Part shown: one piece after another, positions 1 to 12,712 of the stretch
Position numbering within the stretch: the stretch's first letter is position 1
Layout of the letters: every line of letters begins with the position of its first letter
Source: Citrus sinensis
Lineage: Eukaryota; Streptophyta; Magnoliopsida; Sapindales; Rutaceae
NCBI RefSeq assembly: GCF_022201045.2
Contig: NC_068558.1
Location: forward strand, 24,974,001 to 25,038,000
Reading direction: 5' to 3'
Length of the DNA stretch: 64,000 bases
Position numbers and translations under genes: made by a program
The notes under the pieces: generated by a model
Seen by the model: only the letters and a program-made list of their open reading frames with translations
What the model was told of the DNA's origin: nothing
Databases searched by the model: none

Positions 1-246
1 GTACTAATTGTCTAAAAGTTCGAACATTGGTTTGAATCCATCACAAGGGGCTTTCTAGCTATTAACTAGTGTTAGCATACCTCTTTGCAGCCAGCCCACT
101 GCCTTCTGGCCTAAAGGCATCTTTTCTACACATGAAACTGGGTTGTATTGTGTTGTCACAGTTTTGATACCACTTAGATGCATGAGCTTATTTGCCAAGA
201 AAAAGAGGAATCATTGGTAACAAAAAGAAGGCCCTTGTAGAGAAGC

Positions 247-2587
247 TCATTTCTCTAACTTTTTCACCAGGATATACACCACAACTCGAGGGCTGCAGTA
301 ATCTGGATGCCACTGTGTCTGTTCCACACGGCCAATCACAAAATCTTTCATTGCAGCTTCTAGAAAGTACTCCAGAACAGAATCTGCAAACCAAAAAAAG
401 TATTGAGAACCTAAGGATGATCCTACAGAGAGAAAAAAGAGTGATAGTGAGGGAGAGAGACTTGCCATTCCGAAGTTCTCCAGCCAAAAAGATAGTAGTT
501 TGGGTTCCACAAAGTTGCAGAAGGGTATCCAACAAATCACCCACTGCTCCTTCACTGTAAATCACATCTGATCCTAGCACTGACAAAGCAGTGTACATAA
601 AATTAATACACAAAAGGTCAACTTCATCAAGAAATTCAAGGTCACCAAATAACTCAAAAACAGGTTAAGTGCTCCAGAATGATTCAAGGAATCACGCAAG
701 AAAATTTCCCATGCTCTGTTTCTTTCTTTCTTTTTTTTTTAAATAAGAGTAAAGAAGTTAACCACATGTAATTGTTCAGTACACTCCATTTGAAGATCGA
801 CATGGAAAATTGCTATACGTTAGGCAATGGGTTCACTGCTAATCTCATGAACTATTTAGAGCCATCAGCTAATTGTGGAACTCAAGGAGGCTATGAGGTT
901 ATGTGTAGAATTGAGGTGCCATGGCTTTTAATCCACAACTGTTGTGGGATGGAATCACCAAATTTTAAAATATAAGTGTGTTAGTGGCTGGTAAACATTG
1001 GCTACCAAATAAAAGTGAGTGTTTATAAAACACTACAGTTTCTATGCGTTCAAAGTTAAGCTCAAGCACAGAAGCCCCGAACATACCCCCTAAGTTTTGT
1101 TTGAGACAAAATGCTAGGCGATATAAAAGAGCAAAAGCAGAAGTTAGTGCTCTAAGTGGGAAAAGAAATCCTGAGTAAGGCAGTGCATCAAATTTTGATT
1201 ATTTTTAGGCTTAAAAATTGTAGTTTAACATGTCAGCACTGAAGCAATATTATAGCTGACCACCATCCACCATTTGTGTAGCATATCAGCACTCAATTAT
1301 CAAACGACATTTTAAGTTGCTTGTAAGAAAAGCAAGAGTGATTCATTACCATAATCAGGTAAAGGTTGAATCAGATCTTGATCAGGATCATCTCCCCATG
1401 TGAGCTCTGTGACTACAGCAGATCCCCGTAAATCTCCATGTCTCAGGTTGTTTTCAATGTTCTTCTTCAGTAGCCTCAGTCTATCGGGCAAATCGGTAAG
1501 GATAACTTGAGCACCCAAAAGGGCTGCAATGCAGCTAAAAACAGAAAAAAGTAAGAATAAAATAATTAAACTGAGAAGCAAGATATTCAGGATGAGCTTA
1601 TACCAAAACCCAATTTTAAGCTAAATTTAAAATGTTAAAATTTAGACCAACTAAGGTTATATGCCTGGGAATGTTGTGCGTCAACCTAATTTTAAACACC
1701 CAACAACTAAAGTGTTTCGTAAACACCAATTTAGATAACGTTTATCACCCACTGACCCACCCACACACTTAGTACTTAAGAGCTAGTGATTTCATTCTTA
1801 AAAAGAAAAAAAAGTTTTCATTTTCATGTTGACACAATCACTATACTGCATTTTCACTGTTTTTAGACTCATAATGTAAATGCTATCAAGCCCTATTCCC
1901 GAGTCTCAAAAATACAAAATTCAAACTTCATTTCCTAATTCAAAAGAATCTCTAAAACCAGGGTCAAAAAGTGTAAGCGCTTACCCTACCAAGCCACATC
2001 CAGAACCCAATTCAACAATCTTCTTCCCATGAAGTAAAAGCATCCCTGAATCCACGGCATGCTCCAAGAACTTCCCCAAGACAACCCCACTATCCCACAT
2101 CACTGATCCAGTCACTCCGGGTGTGCCCTGCAATCACACCATAGAATACATCTGTAACTGTTGTGCTTCTGATATACTTACATAGATAGTGCTTCCATAA
2201 TACAACAATTGCAGCACCTCAATCCGAAAAATAGCCATTATAAAAAAAGATTAAAAAAAAAACTGGGTATCAGCTGAAAATTAAAATATAAAACCAAAGA
2301 AATGGAGAGTTAAAAATTACCAAAGAAGAAGGAGACTGGAGAATAGATAAAGAGTGGCCACAAGCGTCAATGCGGAGGTTAAGAGATGATTGGGCGACAA
2401 ATGCGTTGGGTTTTGAGAGAGTTGGCTGTTGAATTCCCCACAGTAACATTGTCTCCTCTGCTGCTGATTCTGATTCTGAATCCCCGCTAACTATCAGTAA
2501 TCTTACTTTGCCATCGTACGATCCCAATTTCACCATTTTCATCATCTCTGTTTCTTCCTCTGTTTCCACTTCAGCCGCAGTAGCCAT
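247..2587 (-). CDS. METTL21-like S-adenosylmethionine-dependent protein methyltransferase
   Basis: Five exons on the minus strand: 2587-2321, 2127-1985, 1534-1350, 579-466 and 383-247. They total 846 nt, coding 281 residues, with matching phases at every junction. The start is the ATG at 2587; the codon at 2596 that extends the open frame is TTG, so it was not used. The Rossmann SAM-binding motif ELGSGCGLVGC lies at about residues 128-138, followed by the acidic LTDLP loop (about 149-153) and SDVIYSE near the substrate site. The C-terminus, IGRVEQTQWHPDYCSPRV, is typical of plant METTL21-type (methyltransf_16) enzymes. These are expected to methylate lysine in a protein substrate; the substrate here is unknown. 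The last intron starts with GC (465-464) instead of GT, and this is the only phase that rebuilds the family sequence. A 163-bp copy of the exon 2/intron 2 border lies at 6737-6899. Family is secure, target unknown. Confidence 0.9.
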
Positions 2588-3206
2588 TCTTTTCAACTGT
2601 TCCTAAATTTCGTTTCTGGGATTTTGTGTTCGCTCCAGAGGTTTTTTAATTGTTTGAAGTTTTTAAGGCTTTTCATTAAGTCATTTTCATAAAAATACTA
2701 TATTTCAGGGGCCGTATTGATAAAACTAGATTTCTTAATTTTTTTTATGGGTAATTTACCTTGCAGTCCTTGTTGTTTGATGAAATATTGTAAACTCCAC
2801 TAGTTCGCAAAATCCTTAATTTCAATCCTCTCTATTTCGGGTTTTTTTTTTTTCATTTTTCTTGCAATAACTTACTTTTAAAGAAGATTTATAATCATAT
2901 TGTTGAAAATAAACTGTATTCAAATAAAATTTAATTAAATAATAGTTTTCAATGTAATATTTCAATATGAAATATCATCAGTGAGTTGTTATAATATATA
3001 GCGTAAAATAAATAAATAAACCGAAAGAAAAAGGAAAGTAGTGGGGCTACTTGACATATGGTATGTTTGATGCACTTTATGTAGAACCACCATCGATTGA
3101 CAATTTACTTGATCTCAATGTTTTTTGTTTATTCAGTACTTTAATGTATAAATGCAATGACCGAATGCAGATAGATAAATATGAAACAGGGAGGACCAAA
3201 ATCTCA
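2588..3206. other. AT-rich intergenic spacer
   Basis: Lies between the start of the methyltransferase gene and the end of the UPF0426 gene, both on the minus strand, so it should hold the methyltransferase promoter and the UPF0426 terminator. The sequence is AT-rich with T runs. I see no coding region and no clear TATA box. Confidence 0.5.
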
Positions 3207-5224
3207 TCATTCAATCTCTATCTGTTCTGGAACTTCTTCATCTGATTTTGAGTCTTCAGCTTTGATTTCTTCTTCTGTAATTCCAGCGGCTTCCACTGTT
3301 CTTGTAACCCAGTCCTTCAGTGGATCATCGTTCAAATCAAGCCTTAGAAGACCGGCAAACATGCCACCCACGAAGGCAACCGGCTCCTGGAGAGATGAAA
3401 ATGATGATTTCATAAATGAGTCACGAGAAAACACATCAAAGAAAAACTTCTTTTCCCAGGACATAAACATTATGGCAAAACAAAAGCTAGAAAGCCAGTG
3501 GCTCAGCAATCAGTGATAGCAGTTAAGGTAAAGGAAGATAGAGCTTTCTAAAGTGAAATATGCAGTATGCTGTGATGCAACTGTTCACAAAAAGTGAGTT
3601 GCAGATTATTGAAACATGTTGAGAAAAGCATTAATAAAAGAAACTAAACAAAAGAAACAAAGAAAGGGACACCTTGCCTTCTTATAGACAATTTTATATG
3701 TTAAACATACATACAAATTTCAAATATTTCACATACTTTTAGGGGCCAAAAAGGAAAAATTTGAAGAGGAAGACTCAAAAAGAAAGAACCAAGTACTTGT
3801 GGAAGACTGTGTGCACAAAGACTGATCAGTCCAAGTGGAACGAAAGCTCACCAGAACAAACACAATCTCTATTTCACTACTAACTTAGAAAACAGAGGCC
3901 AGCAAAAAATAAAAATTCGAAAGCTAAACAATCAGAGCAGATGAGAGCGAATTAAACTCTTCTAATACTCAGAGATAAAGCATAACATTAAAGCTTATAA
4001 AGACAGAAGGAACTCTCCATTCTAGTGATGAGGATGTCAAAAATTGCTAAAACATTCTCTTAACAGACCTAAGCACGCTTTTCGAGTGTATTTATGAATG
4101 CCCTTCAGAAAAATACAAAAATATTCCAGGTTGTGTTATGCATTCACTTGAGATACAAAAGGTTTGACGCACCAATTACTTTCAATCTTAAAATACTGAA
4201 TAAGGTTTTAACAACCAACCATCAAGAAAATATGATAATAGAAGCCAGAAAACACAAGCTAAGTGAATCTATGAGTGACATTTTTTTGCACAACCCTTGC
4301 TGCACACCTTGTTGAGCAAATGATGAGGGAAGCCAGATGAAGAAGATTTAACTCATATATCTTCCCCACCCACTAGGAGAGGCCTGGGGCCACCAGTGGA
4401 TGTAAAGAGTATCCAACTCCTCTTCAAACAAAAAACAAAGCAACCAATACAATAATTAACTGCTCACTGTTACAAATGCAACTGAAAGGACATTTCTCAG
4501 ACAAGACTTCATCAGTTTGCGATAAGTTAAGAGAAGCAAAACAACTTTTCTCTCTTCCACCAGTTCATCAATGACAATCAATCAAAAGACAGAAGTACAG
4601 CAAAGGATAAATTGACCAAACTCCATCAAATCACAACCAAAACAGTAAGAGAAAACTATCCTAATACACATAAGCTTGCAACAAGTGGAATGTGTTCAAA
4701 AAATATAAATTCCCAAATAAATAAATAAACCCATATACAAAAAGTGAGTGAAAATTCTAAAGCGACAATGCAGGAAAGCAAACATATGGAGTTCTCTGGG
4801 TTTGCTCTATTGAAACAATATAAACAAATAAACATTAGAATGGAGTCAAATAAAGACCAAATCGAAGAGAGTAAAAATTAGCGAGTACCTTAAGAGCTTC
4901 TTTGAGGATGGGTTCATCGATGGGACTGGAGAAACACGCTCTCACTCCATTTTTGTTTCTATAATTATTACTCCTTAATCTTAAACTAGAACTGCTGCTG
5001 CGTTTAAGCAATAATGATGATGGTGGTGGAGATGAGTTTTGTCTTGGATTCCTTATTTGATACTGCCCAAAACCAAACAAATATGTAAAAGATTAACAAT
5101 TGAAAAGCATTGAAATAATTATTGAATAAATTGAAAAGCATGGAAATAATTACTGAACCAAAATTGTAATTAATAATAAGCTCACCAGTGTACATGAAGG
5201 AGAATTGTTGAGAGATTGAGCCAT
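3207..5224 (-). CDS. UPF0426 family chloroplast protein (At1g28150-like)
   Basis: Three exons on the minus strand: 5224-5186, 5062-4889 and 3386-3207. They total 393 nt and 130 residues, close to the length known for this plant family. The N-terminus (about residues 1-55) is rich in Ser, Asn and Arg with few acidic residues, as expected for a chloroplast transit peptide. The conserved core begins in exon 2 (SSPIDEPILKEALK) and continues in exon 3 with EPVAFVGGMFAGLLRLDLND and DPLKDWVTRTVEAAGI, ending in a very acidic tail. The function of UPF0426 is not known; plastid location is a family expectation plus the sequence of the N-terminus. The second intron is long (about 1.5 kb) and holds nothing recognisable. 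The gene looks intact. Confidence 0.88.
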
Positions 5225-6736
5225 TGTTTCCAAGAGTTATCTGATGAAAATTATTATAATATCTGCCTTATTTTTCTTCTGCACTCCCCCACAAACATGT
5301 GGGTCGGTTCCGTTCCGGTTGGATTGGGTCGGGTCCAGTTGGATCGAGCTCTTCAATCATGTCAAATTTTGATTTTTTAGCCGGTATGTTTTGGTTTTCG
5401 AACAATGCCACTAGTGGTCTGTCAAAAAAAAAAGAGTAAAAAAAACACACCAACTTAAAAAACCATTAAGCACACCACTTAAATAAAGAAATTTATAACA
5501 AATTTTGTTATCTTTTTTTTTTAATTCAGGTAATTTTTGCTAAAATTAACATAATATATCTTAAGAGTTGATTTTAAGAGACTTAAAAGTAATTATGAAA
5601 ACCCAATTTGAAGCTAATTTATTTTTTGGTTCACTGATTTTGTTGCATTTTGCATGATTATTGGCTTCAATGTCTTCTACCAATACCATTGTTTTTTTTG
5701 TTGTTGTGTGTGTGTGTAAATTTTTACAAAATACTTAATGGGTAAAAAACTATCTCAACCTTTCATTTATTTTTTAATTTTTTATCTTTTTAATGTCATG
5801 TGGAAACCTCAAATGCATAAAAAAGTCCCTGACAATTAGAATTAGTAGACCTAGTAGCAACCCTCGAAATTCCTTATCTTCGTTTAAAAATTATTTTATT
5901 TCTAAAATGCCTATGTTAATATTTTAAACCACTTCAAATCTGCAATAAAAATTTTTCTTATAAAATCAACATATTTTTTTCACTAGTTACGTAGTTGTTT
6001 TTGGGAAGAACACAGACACTAAAAAATTGAGTGGTTGAAAAAGAACATTTTTCCTCGAGTTAACTAATAAATACAATTATATTTTCAAGAAAAGTCCGCT
6101 CCCTCTCATAGACTTTGTTGACATCGAGCTGTGGAGCTACGAACCATTACTAAAGACACGGGCTGCCGTTAGATCAAGAAATCCTTAAGTTGTAACCCCT
6201 TAGATTACTTTCATTCTTTTAATTACTCTTGTAAACTTGTGACCTCTTAAATTACGTCCATTTCTTTAATTGTCCCCATAAACTAAATTTCTGGCTCCGT
6301 CCTATACCATTCCTATGCAGAAATTCGTAATCGATCCCAACATTATTTGCGAGTAATCTCTGCGGAATAAAAGCACTTTGAACAGGAGAGATGATTTGGT
6401 CTAGGGAAGGCTTGATTATGCTTCTAATGTCTTAGCAATAATCTTGTAGATAATGTTACACAGGCTGATATGCTGAATCAACCATTGTTATGAGAGCTAA
6501 GAATGTTCTGGTACAAATTTGACAAATGCAGGCCAACTCTAAGACCTCTCTCACAGAGAAGGAATTCTACAATATATCAGAGGTAATACAACCAATTTAT
6601 TATAAAGGAATTCTACAATGCATCAGAGTTAATACAACAAGTATAATTTCTCTTTATAGAGAGGATCAGTTCTTCAGGCAGAAACCTGCTGCAAAACCAT
6701 CTGCACCAGGGGCTTTAATGAATTATTGTTTCTATT
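5225..6736. other. Intergenic, AT-rich, no gene found
   Basis: Upstream of the UPF0426 gene. A GC-richer patch near 5288-5350 has GGTTCCG and GGATTGGG-type wording often seen at plant transposon ends, but no partner end was found. Near 6558-6640 a 33-bp motif beginning AAGGAATTCTACAAT occurs twice, 46 bp apart. No credible coding region. Confidence 0.45.
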
Positions 6737-6899
6737 CTCATAATGTAAATACTACCAAGCCTATTCCTTAATCTCAAAAGTACAAAAATTCAATCTTCAT
6801 TTCCTAATTCCAACGAATCTCTAGAACCAGGGCTACAAGGAAAACAGCTTACCCAACCAAGCCAGAACCAGAACCCAATTCAACAGTGTTTCTTCCCAT
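6737..6899 (-). pseudogene. Fragment copied from the METTL21-like gene (exon 2/intron 2 border)
   Basis: This stretch lines up without net length change against 1868-2030, which covers intron 2 and the last 46 bases of exon 2 of the methyltransferase gene; roughly 85% of positions agree by eye. Because intron sequence is included, the copy came from genomic DNA, not from a processed transcript. It has no exon structure left and cannot code. It sits about 4.9 kb from its source in the same orientation. A LINE fragment inserted about 50 bp further on. Confidence 0.8.
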
Positions 6900-6950
6900 C
6901 GAATATGAAAGAAAAAGTCATTTCAAATTGATCTTAGATGAAAGAGCTAA

Positions 6951-7754
6951 GAAGATCTGGATTCAAGCCCCCATTACAGTTCCAGCTTCCAATGCTCAAT
7001 TGCAGGATATTCAAAGCTTTTTTCAAGAAATGGCAAGGAGTCTGAGGAAACCTGATTTGGAACTTTCGGTGGTTTACTGCTGGATTGCGTGGTATTCAAG
7101 AAACAAATTTATTTTTGAAGGTAAGAAGTTAGAGCCAGATTTAGCAGCAGCAAAAGCTGAATCAGTCCTGGAAGCATATCGAAGAGTGAGGAAAACAGAG
7201 GCGTCACACAATGATATTTCCAGAAAAAGGAAAAAGCAAGAGTGGACTCCTCCTCCTGAAAATGTCTTCAAGGTCAATGTAGATGCAGCTGTTAGCAACA
7301 AAGATCAGATGGCTAGGCTCGGAGCTGTGATAAAAGACTCAGGAGGCAAAATAGTAGCTGCTGGAATTAGTCAGGCTCATCTAAGGGGAAATGTTAGTTA
7401 TGCTGAAGCTGAAGCTGTTCAGTGGGGTCTTAAAGTGACAAGAGAAGCAGAATTGAACTCGGTGATCATAGAGACAGATTGTTTGGAAGTGGCCGAGCTA
7501 ATCAACAACACAAAGGGCAGCAAAACAGAAATCTTCTGGACAATTGCAGATATCCGAAATCAGAGAAGGGATTATCAAAAAGTCATAGTCCAACATGTGT
7601 CCAGAAATCGTAATGCTTACGCCCATTCCTTAGCAAAGTTTGCTTTAGGAAGCAATTCGCCTAATGTCTGGTTAAATTCTATACCAGCGGAGGTCCAAAT
7701 TGTATTTGATGTGTTGTAATGAAATGAAAGGCTTACTTTCTTCTCAAAAAAAAA
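6951..7754 (+). mobile_element. 5'-truncated LINE copy ending in an RNase H-like domain and poly(A)
   Basis: Flanked by a perfect 15-bp target duplication, AGATGAAAGAGCTAA, at 6936-6950 and 7755-7769. The insert ends in an A run. The coding part (6951-7719) is open and gives a reverse-transcriptase-like RNase H domain as found at the C-terminus of plant LINE ORF2. It contains VNVDAAV, AEAEAVQWGL and IIETDCLEV, which carry the acidic active-site positions, and ends with NAYAHSLAKFAL. Only the 3' end of ORF2 was copied. The open frame and exact target duplication suggest a young insertion. It is not an independent gene, although an annotation program could call it one. Confidence 0.85.
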
Positions 7755-7985
7755 AGATGAAAGAGCTAAAAGGGAAAGACAGTTATAGAATACACATTTG
7801 AGTAGTATATACCATTATCGAAGTCCCTCCATCCGATATAATATGAACTTATTAACACAAACCATATTCATGAAAATACGATTATCGTAATAGCTAATTA
7901 AGATTTGTAATTTTTCACAGCTCCTTTACGTAGCTCTAAAGTCTAAACCTAGATATCAGGCTCAAAAAAGAAGATAGATCATATT

Positions 7986-8366
7986 CTAGTCCGACACTGT
8001 TGTTTGAAGGGGAAGAGCACTTTCCACTCCCTTGGCATCCACATTTCTTTCCGAAATTTTTGACATTCCAGCAAACATCTGAGAAACAACCCAACACACG
8101 TCGATAAATGGGTGTATACATACAGATTAGACAGCCAAAAAATATGAATTTACACGTTACGGGCGGCATTCTTTCGCATGAACTACCTTTTGGACAGTCT
8201 TCTTAAAACAAGCTTTGTGTGCGTCCATCGATGCATGAATGAACTCGTCAATGTGATCCCTCAGATCCTCCAGGAAACTGGCATCATCATTCTTCTTCTT
8301 TCGGCACGAAGTCATAGCAGCAGCAGGGGCTGGTTCTTTCTCTTGTTGAGCTTTTTGGGTATCCAT
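7986..8366 (-). CDS. Small conserved plant protein, 90 residues, function unknown
   Basis: Two coding exons on the minus strand: 8366-8187 (60 codons) and 8078-7986 (30 codons plus stop). The donor follows CAAAAG (GTAGTT) and the acceptor follows TTTCTCAG. Exon 1 carries SFLEDLRDHIDEFIHASMD and HKACFKKTVQK. Exon 2 opens with MFAGMSKISERN and ends LPLQTTVSD. I recall this pattern as a small plant-specific family without known function. Reading through the first exon's donor would give a 69-residue protein instead, but the exon 2 sequence fits the family better. A further intron probably lies in the 5' leader, because TTTATTAG stands just before the ATG region. No signal peptide or membrane segment. 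Confidence 0.72.
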
Positions 8367-10559
8367 CTTTGTTATCACCTAATAAAATTATAAACAGTAC
8401 AATCCCAGTAACACCAATTACCGTAATTTCAACTCGTTCACTGAACAATGATCCTTTCACTTACAAAACTAAGCATAACTTAAATGATACATTGTGGATA
8501 AAGTTAAGTGATTTGGATTCAAATATTGATGCCCTTTTGTTAATATCAGTTTCTAAGCCTTCACTCATCGATTAGTGATAATTTTAATGTTAAGAAATGG
8601 GTATTGCATACCACCTGTATGATTGAATATCCCAAAGAGGCAAAGAGTCGCATAACAAATCATCTATAAAACATCTATACATCGCAAATTTGATCAAAGC
8701 AAGAGTAAATTAGAAAAGAGCGCTTACGGTTTGATGGCCTTTTCGACTTGTCAGTTGTCGCTAATCTTCGTTGATGGTGTGGAAGCTTAATTGTATTTGT
8801 AGTTGGCAACTTTTCTTGGAAAACAAGTTTTATTATTATTTATTGTTTTTTCTAGAAACTTGCGGAGCAAGTTCAGGTGTTTGTTGAAGACAGTGAGGCT
8901 GAGGTGGCCAGAGAAGTCTAGAAGAGGCGCGCGCGCGCGTAGGCCGTATATTTATTTTTATATTTTCATATATCAAGTGAAGAAAATAATTTATCCACTT
9001 ATATTAAGTATGTCCGATTACTTTCTCAATAACCAAAATACCCATTAGATTAAATTTATTTTTTAATTAGTCAGGGCTGATGTGTTTTTCGAATACCATA
9101 TAGTTTAATATACTAAAAAAAATTATTTTCTTGAATCTACATTACAATATACTAATATTTACCATCAAAAATATATTGAAACCTCCTAAATCAATTTTGT
9201 GATAGCGTAGTTTAGATATCTTAATTTAGAAGGAGTCAAATCTCTATCAAACGTACATAATTAAAACTTAAACTTTTATTCGAATAATTGGGAAGGAAGA
9301 AGATTTATTATTATGACATTGAGAATCACATAAGTGTGTTTGTTTTGATATCGAGTCAAGGAACTAGTGGCATGACTGTGGTGCATTAGAGCATCTCCAA
9401 AAGGCTCTATAAATTTTACTATTCAAATATTTATTTACTTACCTATGTGGCAAATAGAAAAGTGAAAAAAATATATTATTCTCTAAAAGACTTTTCAAAT
9501 AAAAATGAGTTAATATTATTTTAATTAAATAACTATTTTTTTAAAGGAAAAATCAACAGTAATTAAAGCACCTCTCTTTTTCTCCAACAAAAAATAATAA
9601 AATATAAATTGAAGAGAGAGCAAGCAACTCTCCAAATTTGAAGAGAGAATATTATTTCATATTTGAAGAATCTTAATTGGAATTTTTTTGGAGCCTTAAA
9701 TGCTGATGTGCCTCTTCAAATAAGTAATAAAATCTTATTTGAAGAGTTTTTTTAGTGATTTAGTTGCACCATACATATGCACTCACTTTTTCTTTATTAA
9801 TAACAATTATTCTATTGCATATACAATTTATAATTTTTATTTTACAGGTATATCATGAAAACTTGTACATATTCTTGGAAAAATAGTTTCGACAATGGCT
9901 ATTTTGTGGTATAATTTTGAGTAAGACCCAATTGATGTAAGTAAAAAGTCATGAATGATTCCGTCGTAAATTCTTTATAATGGTATATTTATGTACTCAA
10001 AATAATGCTCGAGTGAACGATAAATTGTCCCTCAAAGCACACCCATAAAATAAAAAAAAAATTAAGGAAAATGCAATTATTCTACATAAGAAAAGAAGCC
10101 AAAGCATTACTTTATGTACAATTACTCAAGTGTAGTTGGATGAGAGTACAAAAATAGAGGTTGATAAGAGTACAAATATAGAGGCTTTCTCTCGCTTGCG
10201 CAAGTGCAAATCCCATCTTGATTTAGCAAAGGAGTTACGAGTGATTTGCAACAGGTAGATTAATTCTAATATTAGTTTTTGAAATTAATCCTTGAATTAA
10301 TCAGAACAGTTACGCTCGCTAACTATTAAAATTAATTAAAAGAAAAAGATAAATGATATGAAATCTTAAAAGAGACTTCAATACTGAAACCCATCTACCT
10401 TTTGGGCTTCTGCTGAAGTAAACGAAAGCCCATCTCCATGCTAATGCGAAATTAAGAAGTCTAGGAGAAAAATGTCCCTTAATTATTTGACCCAAATACC
10501 CTTAATTTTCAATTTATTATTTCAATTACATTACATTTTCCTATGTTTTGGGAAACGCC
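8367..10559. other. Intergenic, AT-rich; upstream region of the 90-residue gene
   Basis: Contains the presumed promoter and leader of the 90-residue gene. A (GC)n run of about 12 bases lies at 8928-8939 in an otherwise AT-rich setting. From about 9390 to 9760 there is wording such as GAGCATCTCCAA and repeated TTTGAAGAG, common in plant miniature transposons, but no matching inverted end or target duplication was found. No coding region. Confidence 0.45.
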
Positions 10560-10999
10560 TCAATTCGGTTGGTTCAAACTTAATTGCGACGTGGGCATGT
10601 GCCTGTTAATGCTAATTGTGGTATTGTGAGTTATGGGCAGTGATTCGCAATCAAGATGGGTTAGTTATATAAGTAATAGTTGACATTGGTGTTTATTCTG
10701 GTCACATTAATTTGGCTGAGGTGGAAGCTTTATGTTTTGGTTTACGACCGCAAGAGAGGATAGTTTGGCTTCGTTGATTATAGAGTTGGATTCGTTATAT
10801 GTTACTCGGCTCATTCAAGGGCAACAAAGTAACCGGAGTGATCTTTTTTGGATTATAATTGAAATATAATAATTTTAAATCTGCGCTTCGTCTTAGTAAT
10901 TCCTTTGTATTAATTGAAGATTTTCCGCAAGAATTATCTTGTTATCTTTGAGGTTCTACATCTTGATTTAATGAGAATTTTCTCCTTTAAAAGAAAAAA
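10560..10999 (+). mobile_element. Old LINE RNase H fragment with A-rich tail
   Basis: Scattered frames give pieces of the same RNase H-like domain as at 6951-7719: WFKLNCDVG, AVIRNQDG, INLAEVEALCFGL, LIIELDSLYVTRLIQG and DLFWIII. They are separated by stops and frame changes. A run of about 13 A residues at 10988-11003 closes the fragment. It is much older than the copy at 6951, and I could not find its target duplication. Confidence 0.6.
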
Positions 11000-11119
11000 A
11001 AAAAAGAGTAGACCGAATTTACTTTCATGTATATGAGAGGAAAAATAAATAGCTTTTACAATGCAAACAAATGTGGGGAAATGATGTGGCACGTACGTAA
11101 AGATATACTTGCATGTACA

Positions 11120-11157
<38 letters not shown>
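11120..11157. repeat. (ATT)n microsatellite
   Basis: About twelve uninterrupted ATT units, a trinucleotide array typical of AT-rich plant spacers. Confidence 0.95.
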
Positions 11158-12332
11158 TTCTATCTAAAGTGATGTTTTTGCACTGTTGTTTGCTAAATCA
11201 AATTTCACAACATTTTATAATTAAGTTATGTATTAATACTACATCATTCGACATTTGGTAAAAATTTTGATTATGTAGAATCATTTAGTTTTAAATCAAA
11301 ATTTATGATAACTTTTTGTCGTTTTCAGTAAATTTTTATGTCAATCATATTTGACAAATATCAACAAAAGAATTGCAATTCAAAATTTCTGATAAACCGA
11401 TTTTGGGAATCACCTAATATTTGTCAACCATAATAAGCTCAGGAGACTTAGCTAACACAACAGACATGCAACCCGCATTGTGAGTTTTAAATGCACAGTT
11501 AATATCAAAGTCCACTACATTCAGCTGCCAAATTTCTTTAATTACAAGCAGAAACAATTAAAGTCGGATGAATGACTCAATCCACCGACCCAACATGAGC
11601 AAGTTTTGCCTGTTTCACATGGGTCACAATTAGATTTTGTTATCTTCAAAAAGCACTTTCTAGATAAGTTGATGCAAAATTAATCAACTTGAAAGTTAGA
11701 GCTGCTGGTCATTGGAAAAACAATTTTGACATTAGAAGAGCTAGGCATCACAAATTGTTCCCAAATCACATGTCCATAACCAACAAACTGTGAGCAACTT
11801 CTCATTCTTGAAATCGAGGATTCAGGTCCTTTCTTGTGTGTTGTAGAAGTTAATTTTCTTTCAATATTTAGAAGTAAATCTTGTACATTTCAAATTTTGA
11901 ATATCCAAACTGAGTCATCATATATTTAAAAGGTTAATTATAATAAATTTCTAATTTTAAATATTATTACTTTGATTGTTATTCAAAACATCAGACGCTA
12001 CACATTTACAAAAAGGAAAGTGTATAAACATATATTATCTGCAAGCATGTTCACAAGTGCTTGCCATATTGCAATAATAAATGAGAATTGAACCAGAAAT
12101 TAACAAATTGAACCAGTTGAACTTTAAAAATTGTGGGCTGTGGTTGGGTGATAAACAAGTTGAAGAAATCATGCCTAGCTGGTTAAAGCTGGCATGACTC
12201 ATGAGTCTACATTGTGATACCACTGATCATTCTACTCTTCATTAAAATATTGAACTAAATGATTGCAAATATTCAGGGCCTTGATTCTTGGAAAGTATGC
12301 CTAGAATCAAGGGTTACTCTAATTAATTCAAC

Positions 12333-12430
12333 TCCTAATTGCTTTAACTCTCCCTTTTTGCTTCTTTGACCGGTTTAGTGGCTCTAGAACTGGAGACCCA
12401 AATTCATTTCTTGCATCATCAAGTATCTGC
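12333..12430 (-). other. Isolated terminal-exon-like ORF
   Basis: On the minus strand, after a possible acceptor (TATAGCAG), an open stretch reads ILDDARNEFGSPV then LEPLNRSKKQKGRVKAIRS and a TGA. The composition is more balanced than its surroundings and the basic end looks like a nuclear signal. I do not recognise the family. It could be the last exon of a decayed or unrecognised minus-strand gene, perhaps with 13567-13760, or chance. Confidence 0.25.
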
Positions 12431-12473
12431 TATAATAGTCGGTAAGCACATCTGTACTCAAAACGTTTGATGC

Positions 12474-12477
<4 letters not shown>

Positions 12478-12506
<29 letters not shown>
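12478..12506. repeat. (TA)n microsatellite
   Basis: About 14 TA units. No sign of function. Confidence 0.9.
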
Positions 12507-12509
<3 letters not shown>

Positions 12510-12660
12510 CCGTACAGTTTAAAAGAGTTAGTTTTTAAATGAACTATAAAATTGTGTGGTTTTAAAGAGTTGAAAACTAATATTCTTAAATTCCACAATT
12601 TTAAAGTGTGTCTGCATGAAAAAAGAATGAAGACGACTGCATTAGAGAAGGACTATACAC

Positions 12661-12672
12661 ACACGTGCACGC

Positions 12673-12711
<39 letters not shown>
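12661..12711. repeat. (CA)n microsatellite
   Basis: An imperfect CA array of about 25 units, with interruptions at its left end (CACGTGCACG) and one TC near its right end. Confidence 0.92.

Positions 12712-12712
<1 letters not shown>

Noticed and set aside
188..613. Open frames on both strands at the left edge
   Set aside because: The plus-strand frame is a shadow of the last two methyltransferase exons, and the 141-codon minus frame reads through a GC-AG intron.
6886..7719. A single-exon gene of 277 codons with an RNase H domain
   Set aside because: Target duplication, A tail and domain type show it is the 3' end of a LINE.
9390..9765. Miniature inverted-repeat transposon
   Set aside because: The left wording (GAGCATCTCCAA) is suggestive, but no inverted partner or target duplication was found.
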